DNA of 64,000 nucleotides from Flagellimonas lutimaris (GCF_003581615.1 NZ_QXFH01000070.1:496001-560000); one strand, 5' to 3'. Shown: positions 26,465 through 35,619, counted from the first letter of the stretch. The notes: generated by a model not told the origin, from the sequence alone. A program made the numbers and translations.

Positions 26465-27910
26465 ATGGCTTATACAGAGGAAGAATTAAAAAAAGAGCTG
26501 GAAACCAAGGAGTACGAGTACGGTTTCTATACGGACATTGAATCGGATACCCTTCCCAAAGGGTTGAACGAAGACATCGTTATTGCCATTTCCAAAAAGA
26601 AGGAGGAGCCGGATTGGATGACCCAGTGGCGATTGGAAGCTTTTCGTGCTTGGAAGGAAATGGAAGAGCCAGAATGGGCCAACGTAACGTACCAAAAGCC
26701 CGATTTCCAAAATATTTCCTATTACTCTGCTCCAAATAAAAAACCTAAGTACAATAGCTTGGATGAAGTAGACCCAGAATTGCTGGATACTTTTAAAAAG
26801 TTGGGTATTTCTGTGGATGAGCAGAAAAAATTGGCAGGTGTTGCGGTGGACATTGTTATGGATTCCGTTTCTGTGGCAACTACGTTTAAAAAGACATTGG
26901 CAGAGAAAGGAATTATTTTCTGTTCCATTTCCGAAGCTATACAAGAACACCCTGAATTGGTGAAGAAATACTTGGGAAGCGTGGTTCCTCAAAAGGATAA
27001 CTTTTATGCGGCATTGAATTCTGCAGTATTCTCCGATGGATCATTCTGTTACATCCCAAAAGGAGTAAGATGTCCAATGGAGTTGTCAACATACTTCCGA
27101 ATCAACCAAGCGGGAACTGGCCAGTTCGAAAGAACTTTGGTAATCGCCGAAGAAGGGAGTTATGTAAGTTATTTGGAAGGGTGTACCGCTCCAATGCGGG
27201 ACGAGAATCAATTGCATGCGGCGGTAGTAGAGTTAATTGCTTTGGACAATGCAGAAATCAAATACTCCACGGTTCAGAACTGGTACCCAGGGAATAATGA
27301 AGGAAAAGGTGGTGTTTACAATTTTGTGACCAAACGTGGACTTTGTGAGAATCATGCCAAAATTTCTTGGACACAAGTAGAAACAGGTTCTGCTGTAACG
27401 TGGAAATATCCATCTTGTATCTTAAAGGGAGATCATTCCATAGGAGAGTTTTATTCCATTGCGGTGACCAACAATTTTCAACAAGCAGATACCGGAACAA
27501 AAATGATTCACTTGGGTAAAAACACCAAGAGCACCATTATTTCCAAAGGTATTTCCGCAGGTCAATCCCAAAACAGCTATAGAGGTTTGGTGCAGGTGAA
27601 CAGCAGGGCAGAAAACGCGAGGAACTTTTCGCAATGTGACTCCCTGTTGATGGGTAACCGCTGTGGAGCCCACACATTCCCTTATATTGAAGTAAAAAAC
27701 AAAACAGCCCAGATAGAACACGAGGCTACCACCAGTAAAATTGGTGAGGATCAGATTTTTTATTGTAACCAAAGAGGAATCGACACCGAGAAAGCCATTG
27801 CCTTGATTGTAAATGGTTTTAGTAAAGAGGTATTGAACAAACTACCGATGGAGTTTGCTGTTGAAGCACAAAAACTATTGGAAATCAGTTTGGAAGGTTC
27901 TGTAGGATAA
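26465..27910 (+). CDS. sufB: Fe-S cluster assembly scaffold SufB
   Basis: This 481-residue scaffold forms the SufBC2D complex where clusters are built. Conserved blocks include [38 protein letters not shown] and CQ-like [20 protein letters not shown]; the C-terminal [18 protein letters not shown] is diagnostic for SufB/SufD. Length is full. Unusually, the next gene is not sufC but an MBL-fold lipoprotein 12 bases downstream. Confidence 0.97.
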   Translation: MAYTEEELKKELETKEYEYGFYTDIESDTLPKGLNEDIVIAISKKKEEPDWMTQWRLEAFRAWKEMEEPEWANVTYQKPDFQNISYYSAPNKKPKYNSLDEVDPELLDTFKKLGISVDEQKKLAGVAVDIVMDSVSVATTFKKTLAEKGIIFCSISEAIQEHPELVKKYLGSVVPQKDNFYAALNSAVFSDGSFCYIPKGVRCPMELSTYFRINQAGTGQFERTLVIAEEGSYVSYLEGCTAPMRDENQLHAAVVELIALDNAEIKYSTVQNWYPGNNEGKGGVYNFVTKRGLCENHAKISWTQVETGSAVTWKYPSCILKGDHSIGEFYSIAVTNNFQQADTGTKMIHLGKNTKSTIISKGISAGQSQNSYRGLVQVNSRAENARNFSQCDSLLMGNRCGAHTFPYIEVKNKTAQIEHEATTSKIGEDQIFYCNQRGIDTEKAIALIVNGFSKEVLNKLPMEFAVEAQKLLEISLEGSVG

Positions 27911-27922
27911 AAGAATAGATTC

Positions 27923-28801
27923 ATGAAAAAAATACTTTTATCACTTTTGATCATTAGCGCCTTTGCTTGTAAACAGGCCAAAAAAGAGACCGCTAAAACG
28001 GAAGAAGCGACGGAGGAATCTATGGCGCCCGAAATAAAGTTTTATGCATTCAACGGAGGTACGGTGAGTGCCAATATGTTGGAATTATTTTCGCAGGATA
28101 CTACGTACACTGGGCAATCCAAACAATTTGCCGATGCTTTTTATGTAATTGTTCATCCAAAGGGAACCTTGATGTGGGACGGAGGATTACCCGAAAGTTT
28201 AGTGGGCATGGAAGAACCTTATACCTCTCCTGATGGAGCTTTTACCGTATCAAGAAAGGATTCCGTGGCCAATCAATTGGCAACTATAGGGATGACTCCA
28301 GGGGACATTGATTACTTGGCTCTTTCCCATACACATTTCGACCATGTAGGTCACGCCAACGTCTTTACTGAATCAACTTGGTTGGTGCAGGAAAAGGAAT
28401 ATGACTTCGTGACCAGTGCGGGGAACCAAAAGAGCAATCCAGATATATATGCCGCAATTAAGGACTTGACCAACATAAAAAAAATTGCCAATACAGATTA
28501 TGATGTGTTTGGCGATGGAACGGTTGTTATGAAATTTATGCCGGGTCATACCCCAGGCCATCAAGTACTTTTCGTAGACTTGGCAGAGTACGGTCCACTG
28601 CTGCTATCCGGTGATATGTACCACTTTTATGAAAATCGGGAATTTAGAAGAGTTCCTATTTTCAATTTTGATGTAGCACAGACCAAAGAAAGTATGGCAG
28701 CTTTTGAGAAGTTTGCCGACGATACAGGAGCGCAAGTTTATTTACAGCACTCCAAAGAAGATTTTGAAAAATTGCCAAAGGCACCCAACTATTTAAAATA
28801 A
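27923..28801 (+). CDS. MBL-fold lipoprotein, AHL-lactonase-like
   Basis: This 292-residue metallo-beta-lactamase-fold hydrolase has a lipoprotein signal (ISAFAC near residue 16), so it should sit in the periplasm or on the outer membrane. The dinuclear zinc site is HTHFDHVGH near residue 133, PGHTPGHQV (His), LLSGDMYHF (Asp) and LQHSKEDF (His). The order fits the N-acyl homoserine lactonase-like group, but the true substrate is not known and an ordinary lactone or ester is possible. It lies between sufB and sufC with gaps of 12 and 18 bases, so it is cotranscribed with cytoplasmic Fe-S assembly genes. Confidence 0.85.
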   Translation: MKKILLSLLIISAFACKQAKKETAKTEEATEESMAPEIKFYAFNGGTVSANMLELFSQDTTYTGQSKQFADAFYVIVHPKGTLMWDGGLPESLVGMEEPYTSPDGAFTVSRKDSVANQLATIGMTPGDIDYLALSHTHFDHVGHANVFTESTWLVQEKEYDFVTSAGNQKSNPDIYAAIKDLTNIKKIANTDYDVFGDGTVVMKFMPGHTPGHQVLFVDLAEYGPLLLSGDMYHFYENREFRRVPIFNFDVAQTKESMAAFEKFADDTGAQVYLQHSKEDFEKLPKAPNYLK

Positions 28802-28819
28802 TATTTGAAGAAGAATAGC

Positions 28820-29572
28820 ATGCTAGAAATCAAAAATTTACACGCAAGCGTAGAAGATAAGGAAATCCTTAAGGGAATCGACCTAAAGGTGAACGCAGGA
28901 GAGGTACATGCCATAATGGGACCCAATGGTTCAGGTAAAAGTACCTTGGCAGAAGTAATCGCTGGTCAAGAAGAATTTGAAGTAGGAGAAGGAAACATCC
29001 TATTGGAAGGAGAAGATTTGGAAGAGCTTTCTCCAGAGGAAAGAGCTCACAAAGGTGTGTTTTTATCGTTCCAATATCCTGTCGAAATCCCAGGGGTGTC
29101 CGTAACAAACTTTATGAAGACTGCCATCAACGAATCTAGAAAAGCACAAGGTCTGGAAGATATGCCAGCCAACGAAATGCTAAAAAAGATTCGTGAGAAG
29201 TCCGAGATGTTGGAAATTGACAGAAAATTTCTTTCTCGTTCTTTGAACGAAGGCTTCTCCGGAGGTGAAAAGAAACGTAACGAAATCTTCCAAATGGCAA
29301 TGATGGAACCCAAATTGGCCATTTTGGATGAAACCGATTCCGGATTGGATATCGATGCCCTTCGAATTGTTGCCAATGGTGTAAACAAATTGCGCAGCAA
29401 GGACAACGCCATCATCGTGATTACACACTACCAAAGATTGTTGGAATACATTGTTCCCGATTTTGTACATGTACTCTACAACGGTAAAATTGTGAAATCA
29501 GGAACCAAGGATTTAGCATTGGAACTGGAAGAAAAAGGATACGACTGGTTAAAAGAAGAAACAGCGGTTTAA
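28820..29572 (+). CDS. sufC: Fe-S cluster assembly ATPase SufC
   Basis: This 250-residue ABC-type ATPase powers the SufBCD scaffold. Walker A is GPNGSGKST near residue 35, the signature is FSGGEKKRNEI near 149, and Walker B is LAILDETDSGLD near 168. I start it at ATG 28820 (MLEIKNLHAS); a TTG five codons upstream is less likely. It has no transmembrane part, as expected. Confidence 0.97.
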   Translation: MLEIKNLHASVEDKEILKGIDLKVNAGEVHAIMGPNGSGKSTLAEVIAGQEEFEVGEGNILLEGEDLEELSPEERAHKGVFLSFQYPVEIPGVSVTNFMKTAINESRKAQGLEDMPANEMLKKIREKSEMLEIDRKFLSRSLNEGFSGGEKKRNEIFQMAMMEPKLAILDETDSGLDIDALRIVANGVNKLRSKDNAIIVITHYQRLLEYIVPDFVHVLYNGKIVKSGTKDLALELEEKGYDWLKEETAV

Positions 29573-29579
29573 AAACAGA

Positions 29580-29640
29580 TGTAAGACTTCAGACATCGGA
29601 TTTCAGAAAACTTATAGCTGGAAGCTGACAACTGATAACT
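29580..29640. repeat. Degenerate spacer repeat in the suf operon
   Basis: The 76-base gap between sufC and sufD contains GTAAGACTTCAGACATCGGA and related words, resembling spacers at 33320-33350, 33859-33872 and 34058-34092. It looks like a worn copy of a short intergenic repeat. Confidence 0.35.
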
Positions 29641-29648
29641 GAAAAAAT

Positions 29649-30965
29649 ATGGATTTAAAGGAAAAATTAGTCTCCTCTTTTATGGCTTTTGAAGATGGAT
29701 TGGATTTAGACCATCCAGTACATGAAGAACGTAACATTGCCATTAAGAACTTTGAGACAAAAGGCTTCCCTACAAAAAAGGATGAAGCTTGGAAGTATAC
29801 TTCGTTAAAAGGCTTGCAAAAAATCGATTTCAGCATCTTTCCAAAGCAAGAAACTGCCTTGGAGTACAAAGATGTCAAGAAGTACTTCCTTCACGACATA
29901 GATACCTATAAGATCGTATTTGTGGATGGGGTATACAGCTCATATCTATCGGAAACCACGCACGATGGTGTCGATGTTTGCCTGATGAGCTCTGCATTCA
30001 GTAAGCCCATGTTCCAACAGGTAATTGAAGTATATTTCAACAAAGCGGCCTCCAAAGATGAGTCGTTGACCTCGTTGAACACTGCTTTCAGTAAAGAAGG
30101 AGCCTATATCTACATCCCAAAAAATAAAATGCCCAAAAAGCCTATCCAAATCTTGCATTTGGCCACGGGCAACGAGGCAGCCTTGATGTTGCAACCACGT
30201 AACTTGATTGTAGCAGAGGACAACGCTGAGGTGCAGATTATAGAACGTCACCAAAGTTTGACTAGCAACGAAGTCTTCACGAACTCCGTAACAGAGATTT
30301 TTGCAGGAAAGGATGCTATTGTGGACTACTACAAAGTTCAGAATGATGAATCTACCGCTTCTTTGGTGGACAACACCTACATTTCACAAAAGGACAGCAG
30401 TGTCGTTAGGGTACACACCTTCTCCTTGGGAGGGAAACTGATCCGTAATAACCTGAACTTTTATCAAAACGGGGAACGTATCGATTCTACTTTGAAAGGA
30501 GTCACTATTCTGGGCGACAAACAACACGTGGACCATCACACTTTAGTGCACCATGCACAGCCGAACTGTGAGAGCCATCAAGATTACAAAGGAATATTTG
30601 GCGACAGTTCCACAGGGGTTTTCAATGGGAAGATTATAGTTGACAAGATTGCTCAAAAAACGGATGCCTTTCAGCAGAACAACAATATATTGTTGAGCGA
30701 TAAATCGACCATCAATTCAAAGCCCCAATTGGAGATTTTTGCGGACGATGTAAAATGTTCGCACGGATGTACCATTGGTCAGTTGGATGAGGAGGCATTA
30801 TTCTACCTAAGATCAAGAGGAATTCCTAAGAAAGAAGCCAAAGCCTTGATGATGTATGCTTTCGCCAATAATGTTTTGGAAAGTGTTCGTATACCAGAGC
30901 TTAAGGCGCGAATCAACAAGATTATCGCCGATAAATTGGGTGTGCGTATGGGTTTTGACCTATAA
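29649..30965 (+). CDS. sufD: Fe-S cluster assembly protein SufD
   Basis: This 438-residue paralogue of SufB completes the SufBC2D scaffold and helps iron entry. The N-terminal domain has KKDEAWKYTSLKGLQKIDFS; the beta-helix core is followed by KTDAFQQNNNILLSDKST and CSHGCTIGQLDEEALFYL, which holds the conserved His and Cys. Length is normal. The 76-base gap before it carries repeat-like sequence, so expression could dip here. Confidence 0.96.
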   Translation: MDLKEKLVSSFMAFEDGLDLDHPVHEERNIAIKNFETKGFPTKKDEAWKYTSLKGLQKIDFSIFPKQETALEYKDVKKYFLHDIDTYKIVFVDGVYSSYLSETTHDGVDVCLMSSAFSKPMFQQVIEVYFNKAASKDESLTSLNTAFSKEGAYIYIPKNKMPKKPIQILHLATGNEAALMLQPRNLIVAEDNAEVQIIERHQSLTSNEVFTNSVTEIFAGKDAIVDYYKVQNDESTASLVDNTYISQKDSSVVRVHTFSLGGKLIRNNLNFYQNGERIDSTLKGVTILGDKQHVDHHTLVHHAQPNCESHQDYKGIFGDSSTGVFNGKIIVDKIAQKTDAFQQNNNILLSDKSTINSKPQLEIFADDVKCSHGCTIGQLDEEALFYLRSRGIPKKEAKALMMYAFANNVLESVRIPELKARINKIIADKLGVRMGFDL

Positions 30966-30992
30966 GCTGAACTATTTTACCGTAACCTTATA

Positions 30993-32219
30993 ATGATAGA
31001 GACCACTTTGGACATACAGGCCATTAGAAAAGACTTTCCCATCCTCCAAAGAGAGGTCAACGGAAAGCCTTTGGTGTATTTGGACAATGCAGCAACTTCG
31101 CAGACACCACAGCAGGTAATCGATTGCATTGTTGATTACTACCAAAACTACAATGCCAATATCCACCGTGGGGTACATACCTTATCACAAGAGGCGACCG
31201 ATGTATACGAAACAGCACGTCAAAAAATCCAGAAGCATTTTAATATAGCCCATTCTTATGAGGTGATTTTCACTTCGGGAACCACGGACAGCATCAATTT
31301 GGTGGCCAATGGATTTACTTCATTTTTGAAAGAAGGAGATGAGATTCTGGTTTCCGCTATGGAGCATCATTCCAATATTGTTCCGTGGCAAATGTTGTGT
31401 GAGCGAACAGGTGCGGTATTAAAGGTGATTCCAATGAATTTGGATGGAGAATTGGTGATGGAGGAATACCACAAATTGTTGTCCGAAATGACCAAGTTGG
31501 TATTTTGTAACCACGTTTCCAATGCCTTGGGAACCATCAACCCAATAAAAGAAATCATAGATGCTGCCCACAAAGTAGGAGCAGCCGTTTTAATTGATGG
31601 TGCACAGGCAGCAGCCCATATCAAAGCGGACCTGCAAGCCTTGGATGTTGATTTTTATACCGTTTCTGCCCATAAAATGTGCGGACCCACTGGAGTTGGA
31701 ATGTTGTACGGAAAAGAAGAATGGCTAAAAAAATTACCACCCTATCAAGGAGGAGGTGAAATGATTGCCGAAGTAACTTTTGAAAAGACTACTTATGCCG
31801 ACCTGCCCCACAAGTTTGAAGCAGGTACGCCAAACATCTGCGGAGGAATTGCCTTTGGAGCCGCTTTGGATTATATGAATAACATCGGCTTAGACGCTAT
31901 CACCCAATACGAAGATGAGTTGGTGGAATATGCCACTGAACAACTGCTCACCATTGACGGGTTAAAAATTTACGGAACCGCAGCACACAAAACTTCGGTA
32001 ATATCCTTTAATATAGAAGGCGTTCACCCCTACGATATTGGTACTATTGTGGACAAATTGGGGATAGCTGTCCGTACAGGGCACCATTGCGCACAACCTA
32101 TCATGGATTTTTATAAGATTCCAGGAACGGTAAGGGCGAGTTTTAGCTTTTACAATACCAAGGAAGAAGTGGATAGGTTGGTGGAAGGCGTAAAAAGAGC
32201 CAGAAACATGTTGCTATAG
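30993..32219 (+). CDS. sufS: Cysteine desulfurase SufS
   Basis: This 408-residue pyridoxal-phosphate enzyme removes sulfur from cysteine and passes it to SufE. The PLP Lys is in FYTVSAHKMCGPTGVGML near residue 229. The active-site Cys is in RTGHHCAQPIMDF near 369. The start YLDNAATSQTP is typical of group II desulfurases. It follows sufD by 27 bases. Confidence 0.97.
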   Translation: MIETTLDIQAIRKDFPILQREVNGKPLVYLDNAATSQTPQQVIDCIVDYYQNYNANIHRGVHTLSQEATDVYETARQKIQKHFNIAHSYEVIFTSGTTDSINLVANGFTSFLKEGDEILVSAMEHHSNIVPWQMLCERTGAVLKVIPMNLDGELVMEEYHKLLSEMTKLVFCNHVSNALGTINPIKEIIDAAHKVGAAVLIDGAQAAAHIKADLQALDVDFYTVSAHKMCGPTGVGMLYGKEEWLKKLPPYQGGGEMIAEVTFEKTTYADLPHKFEAGTPNICGGIAFGAALDYMNNIGLDAITQYEDELVEYATEQLLTIDGLKIYGTAAHKTSVISFNIEGVHPYDIGTIVDKLGIAVRTGHHCAQPIMDFYKIPGTVRASFSFYNTKEEVDRLVEGVKRARNMLL

Positions 32220-32291
32220 CCTAACAGTTATCTTTATCTTAAAGACTTGAATTGCAGCTTTCCGAGTTGTATTTTTGAACAAAATCATCGC

Positions 32292-32714
32292 ATGACCATA
32301 AAAGAAATACAGGAAGAAATAATAGACGAGTTTTCCATGTTCGACGACTGGATGCAGCGTTATGAATATATGATTGAGCTTGGAAAGTCGCTTCCATTGA
32401 TAGAAGAGCAGTATAAGACCGATGATAACCTGATCAAAGGTTGCCAAAGCAAGGTTTGGGTACACGCCGAACTGGATGGCGATAAATTAATTTTTACCGC
32501 AGATAGTGACGCCATTATAACGAAAGGGATAATTGCCATATTGGTTAGGGCGTTCAGCAATCAAAAACCACAGGATATAATTGATGCCGATACGCAATTT
32601 ATAGATGAAATTGGTCTCAAAGAACATTTGTCACCAACCAGGGCAAACGGATTGGTAAGTATGATCAAGCAACTAAAGTTGTACGCGGTTGCCTATCAAA
32701 CACAGTTAAAATAA
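32292..32714 (+). CDS. sufE: Sulfur acceptor protein SufE
   Basis: This 140-residue protein takes persulfide sulfur from SufS and delivers it to SufB. The reactive Cys is in LIKGCQSKVWVHAEL near residue 50. SPTRANGLVSMIKQLK near the C-terminus is typical. I start it at ATG 32292 (MTIKEIQEEI); the longer frame upstream lacks similarity. It lies six bases before the DUF59 gene. Confidence 0.95.
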   Translation: MTIKEIQEEIIDEFSMFDDWMQRYEYMIELGKSLPLIEEQYKTDDNLIKGCQSKVWVHAELDGDKLIFTADSDAIITKGIIAILVRAFSNQKPQDIIDADTQFIDEIGLKEHLSPTRANGLVSMIKQLKLYAVAYQTQLK

Positions 32715-32720
32715 CATAGA

Positions 32721-33050
32721 ATGAGCGAAGAAACCACAATAGATACACAAGAACTGGGCGAAAAAATCGTGAAAGTTCTCAAAACAATTTATGATCCGGA
32801 AATCCCTGTTGATATTTATGAGTTGGGTTTGATTTATGATGTATTCGTGAACGAGGAATACGAAGTGAAGATTCTGATGACCCTTACATCGCCCAACTGT
32901 CCTGTTGCCGAAACGTTACCTGTTGAGGTTGAGGAAAAGGTAAAATCCATTGATGTGTTGAAGGATGTAGAAGTGGAAATCACTTTTGACCCCCCTTGGA
33001 CCCAAGAATTGATGAGCGAAGAGGCGAAATTGGAATTGGGACTTTTGTAA
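32721..33050 (+). CDS. DUF59/MIP18 family Fe-S assembly factor (SufT-like)
   Basis: This 109-residue DUF59 protein helps mature Fe-S proteins. IYDPEIPVDIYELGLIYDV and TSPNCPVAETLP (with its single conserved Cys) define the domain, and ITFDPPWTQELMSEEAK is the usual end. In suf operons this is the SufT-like or 'SUF system assembly' gene. No fused domains. Confidence 0.92.
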   Translation: MSEETTIDTQELGEKIVKVLKTIYDPEIPVDIYELGLIYDVFVNEEYEVKILMTLTSPNCPVAETLPVEVEEKVKSIDVLKDVEVEITFDPPWTQELMSEEAKLELGLL

Positions 33051-33072
33051 GTCCTTTTGAAACCAAGAACAG

Positions 33073-33306
33073 ATGACCACAAGACAGATTGATAGAATTA
33101 TTGAGATGGCTTGGGAGGATAGAACTCCGTTCGAAGCTATTGAATACCAATTCGGCCTAAAAGAGAATGATGTTAGGGAGGTAATGCGGAGCAATCTCAA
33201 ACGTTCATCCTTTGAATTGTGGAGAAAACGCGTAAAAGGAAGAAAGACTAAGCATCAAAAAACATCTTCTTCCAGAAGGTTTAGGTCCCAAAACCAAAAG
33301 CTGTAA
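33073..33306 (+). CDS. DUF2805 / TIGR03643 family protein
   Basis: This 77-residue protein has the conserved core TTRQIDRIIEMAWEDRTPFE and EVMRSNLKRSSFELWRKRV, followed by a basic tail (GRKTKHQKTSSSRRFRSQ) of possible nucleic-acid or protein contacts. The family is predicted to have a helix-turn-helix-like fold; function is unknown. Its presence inside the suf operon hints at a link to Fe-S metabolism, which is inference. Confidence 0.82.
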   Translation: MTTRQIDRIIEMAWEDRTPFEAIEYQFGLKENDVREVMRSNLKRSSFELWRKRVKGRKTKHQKTSSSRRFRSQNQKL

Positions 33307-33342
33307 TTGATTCTAGAGTTTAAGTCTGACTACTGAAATATT

Positions 33343-33849
33343 ATGTCTGAAATTATAAATAGAGTGGCCCAAAGCAAGTTGATAACCTTCAACTTGGAGG
33401 ATTATTACCCCAAAGGGGAGCGAAAGGTGCTAGACATTAAAGATTGGTTGTACGAAGGCTTTATTTTACGAGAAAAGGAATTTCGAACCCACGTGGAAGA
33501 GCACGATTGGACGACCTACCAAGATGCCTATGTAGCGCTTCAATGCTCTACTGATGCCATAGTTCCGGGTTGGGCCTTTATGTTGATTGCCTCCCGATTG
33601 CAGCCCTATGCCAAAAAGGTAGTTCAAGGGAGCTTGGAGAACCTTGATACTGCTCTCTACCAAATTATTTTGGAAAACTTGGATGTAACCGATTTTGTGG
33701 ATAAGCCTGTCATTATAAAAGGGTGCTCCAATAAACCAGTACCAGAAAATGCCTATCTCATGGCAGTGGCCAAAATCCAAGAAGTGGCCAAAAGTGTTAT
33801 GTATGGCGAAGCCTGTTCTTCGGTGCCGCTATTTAAAAGAAAAAAGTAA
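33343..33849 (+). CDS. DUF2480 family protein
   Basis: This 168-residue protein matches DUF2480, which is found in Bacteroidota next to suf genes. Conserved parts include VLDIKDWLYEGFILREKEFR, CSTDAIVPGWAFMLIASRL and KPVIIKGCSNKPVPENAYL, the latter two with conserved Cys. GEACSSVPLFKRK ends the protein. It is the last gene of the operon; no clear terminator follows. Function is unknown. Confidence 0.85.
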   Translation: MSEIINRVAQSKLITFNLEDYYPKGERKVLDIKDWLYEGFILREKEFRTHVEEHDWTTYQDAYVALQCSTDAIVPGWAFMLIASRLQPYAKKVVQGSLENLDTALYQIILENLDVTDFVDKPVIIKGCSNKPVPENAYLMAVAKIQEVAKSVMYGEACSSVPLFKRKK

Positions 33850-34109
33850 TTTTATTTCTCAGATGTCTGATGCCCGTTCCTGTCATTCTGATTGTCCCGA
33901 CAACTATCGCGGGCGAAGAATCTATTATTTTAGGTTAAGGGTTACTTGGAAAGTATGCAGCAGTTAAGTAGGGAGTTATTACAAATGGATAATTGTTTAT
34001 TGTTGACTGTAAATTGTTTTGATACGAATAGCACGAACTTTATCCAATATCTTATCTGAATTCTGAGGTCTTAAATCGGATATCTGATTTTTGTAAAGGA
34101 GTTCAGGAC
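33850..34109. other. Intergenic stretch with worn repeats
   Basis: No gene is seen here. The stretch holds the TGTCATTCTGA...GAAGAATCTATT repeat and two spacer-like words related to those in the suf operon (CAGATGTCTGATG and CTTAAATCGGATATCTGATT). Confidence 0.5.
33881..33926 (+). repeat. Intergenic repeat, copy A
   Basis: TGTCATTCTGA and GAAGAATCTATT flank a 23-base core with a hairpin (CCCG...CGGG). The same two ends occur, in opposite orientation, at 44284-44313. Confidence 0.6.
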
Positions 34110-34147
34110 AAAAAAACCACCGAAAGATGCCAGGACCCTCCGGTGGT
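34110..34147 (-). terminator. Terminator of the BspA-like lipoprotein gene
   Basis: On the minus strand ACCACCG...CGGTGGT is followed by seven T. It lies beyond the remnant of the gene's original 3' end at 34194. Confidence 0.75.
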
Positions 34148-34193
34148 AAAATATTAGAATTTTAACTTCTTAATCTCTTGGGAAGTATGCTGT

Positions 34194-34337
34194 TTATTGG
34201 CAGATGACACCTATATCCCCATCAAAGGTCCAGTTGTACGAACTTATGAGGGTCTCCCTGGCATCAGACGCTTCGGAGCCTAAACAACAGGGTACATTAG
34301 TAGCGCCTACAGTTACATTTTCTTGGAACTGAGTTTG
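34194..34337 (-). pseudogene. Detached 3' end of the BspA-like gene
   Basis: Directly after the TAA at 34338-34340 the same frame stays open for 47 codons: QTQFQENVTVGAT, ASDARETLISSYNWTF and DGDIGVICQ, ending in TAA at 34194-34196. This is the expected C-terminal continuation of the repeat family (aRxxLi...W.f.gD), so it was coding until a nonsense mutation. Confidence 0.75.
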
Positions 34338-35264
34338 TTAAGAAAGCTCGCCACATTCAATTAAGGTATTCCCATAGTTTTTGGCAGACATATCTGAATT
34401 ATTGAACATGCCGCTCATATTGGTAACTCCGGAAACATCCCAATTACCCAGATCTCCGTTAAAACTAGAAGCATTGTTGAACATATTCATCATTGCTGTT
34501 ACCTTACTCGTATCCCAATCACCAATGGGCCTATTAAATGATGTGGCTCCATGGAACATGTTGGACATATCTTCTACATTAGAGGTGTTCCAAGATCCAA
34601 CAGCTCCGACAAATAAAGTGGCATCCCGGAACATGGAAGTCATATTTGTAATCGAACTTACATCCCAGTCACTGATGCCACCACCAATGAATTCGCTACA
34701 GTCAGCAAACATCCATGAAGCATTGGTAACATTGGAAAGGTTGGGAATATCTTCAGCATTGTATTTCATGTTCTCACAACCGGAGAAAGCATTTTCCATG
34801 CTCTTCCATACAATATCCCCCCACTTGTATATGCTCTGTAGCTTATGGGCGCTACCATTGTTATCCATGTAAATGGCAGGAAAAACGCCCTGTATGGCAA
34901 CATGATAGGATTTTTGTACTTCATATTGATGTTCAACGGTAGAGCTATTGGAAACAGATATTTCCTCTACGGTTCCATCTCCCCAATTTATGGTTAAGTT
35001 GTACTCTAAATTATCATTGAGACCAATGATGAGGATATCTCCATCGAAATCAGTTGTCCATTGAGCAGAAAAAGTGGAAGGGTCTTCATGTGTGGTGAGG
35101 TCTCCTACGTTGATAGTGACCATGGTGCCCACAGGCCCTAATTTTGGCGTAAAGCTGGTGATGTTAGTTGTATTTGCCGTTGGTGTGCTGGGTCCGTCGT
35201 CCTTACTGCAGGACCCTAATGTGATAATTGTAATTGGTGATAAAAAAAGAGTTCTAATTTTCAT
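34338..35264 (-). CDS. BspA-like surface lipoprotein (DUF285 repeats), truncated
   Basis: This 308-residue lipoprotein has lipobox TLGSC near residue 19. A short IPT/TIG-like strand follows (ITSFTPKLGPVGTMVTI, about 39-55), then a PKD-like part with TINWGDGTVEEIS. From about residue 160 DUF285 leucine-rich-like repeats occur, each with NM.SMF and W.TS/DVS patterns (DWDVSSITNMTSMF, GDWDTSKVTAMMNMF). It should be displayed on the cell surface and may bind other proteins or cells. The C-terminus is cut by an in-frame TAA. The missing 47 residues are still readable downstream. Confidence 0.8.
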   Translation of the reverse strand: MKIRTLFLSPITIITLGSCSKDDGPSTPTANTTNITSFTPKLGPVGTMVTINVGDLTTHEDPSTFSAQWTTDFDGDILIIGLNDNLEYNLTINWGDGTVEEISVSNSSTVEHQYEVQKSYHVAIQGVFPAIYMDNNGSAHKLQSIYKWGDIVWKSMENAFSGCENMKYNAEDIPNLSNVTNASWMFADCSEFIGGGISDWDVSSITNMTSMFRDATLFVGAVGSWNTSNVEDMSNMFHGATSFNRPIGDWDTSKVTAMMNMFNNASSFNGDLGNWDVSGVTNMSGMFNNSDMSAKNYGNTLIECGELS

Positions 35265-35619
35265 AACAAATTGTTTATGGGATTATTTTAAGGTGCAAGA
35301 TGTGGTTTTGTTCAATAATTTTATGGCACGATCTGACGGATGCCCCGTTTAGGTTGAGGGATGAAGAATTTTCAATTGACGGTGACCAATTCTCCATGCG
35401 GAGTACATGTTGTTGCTTTGAGCACAACTAAGAGATTTTATTGTAGGGGTTAGGAGTCAGACCTTTGATATCCAAAATATAAAGTCATGAATCTTGGCTT
35501 TCAAATCCAAGACCTGTTATATGCTGAGATTAATTATAGTGAATTGACAATTGGAAATTGTTCAATGTAAAAGAGTGACATTTCTTACTTTTACGGTTCT
35601 AAACATTAAACTCCATACT
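35265..35619. other. Intergenic region between divergent genes
   Basis: No ORF of coding quality was seen. TTACTTTTAC at 35585-35594 resembles a -7 box for the downstream porin-like gene. The rest shows no clear structure. Confidence 0.3.

Noticed and set aside
27923..28801. Quorum-quenching function for the MBL lipoprotein
   Set aside because: The HxHxDH site shows only an MBL hydrolase; acyl homoserine lactone specificity cannot be read from the sequence.
493..34340. Stop codon reassignment as the cause of in-frame stops
   Set aside because: TAA, TAG and TGA are all found as interruptions, and all three also end normal genes here; decay or error is simpler.
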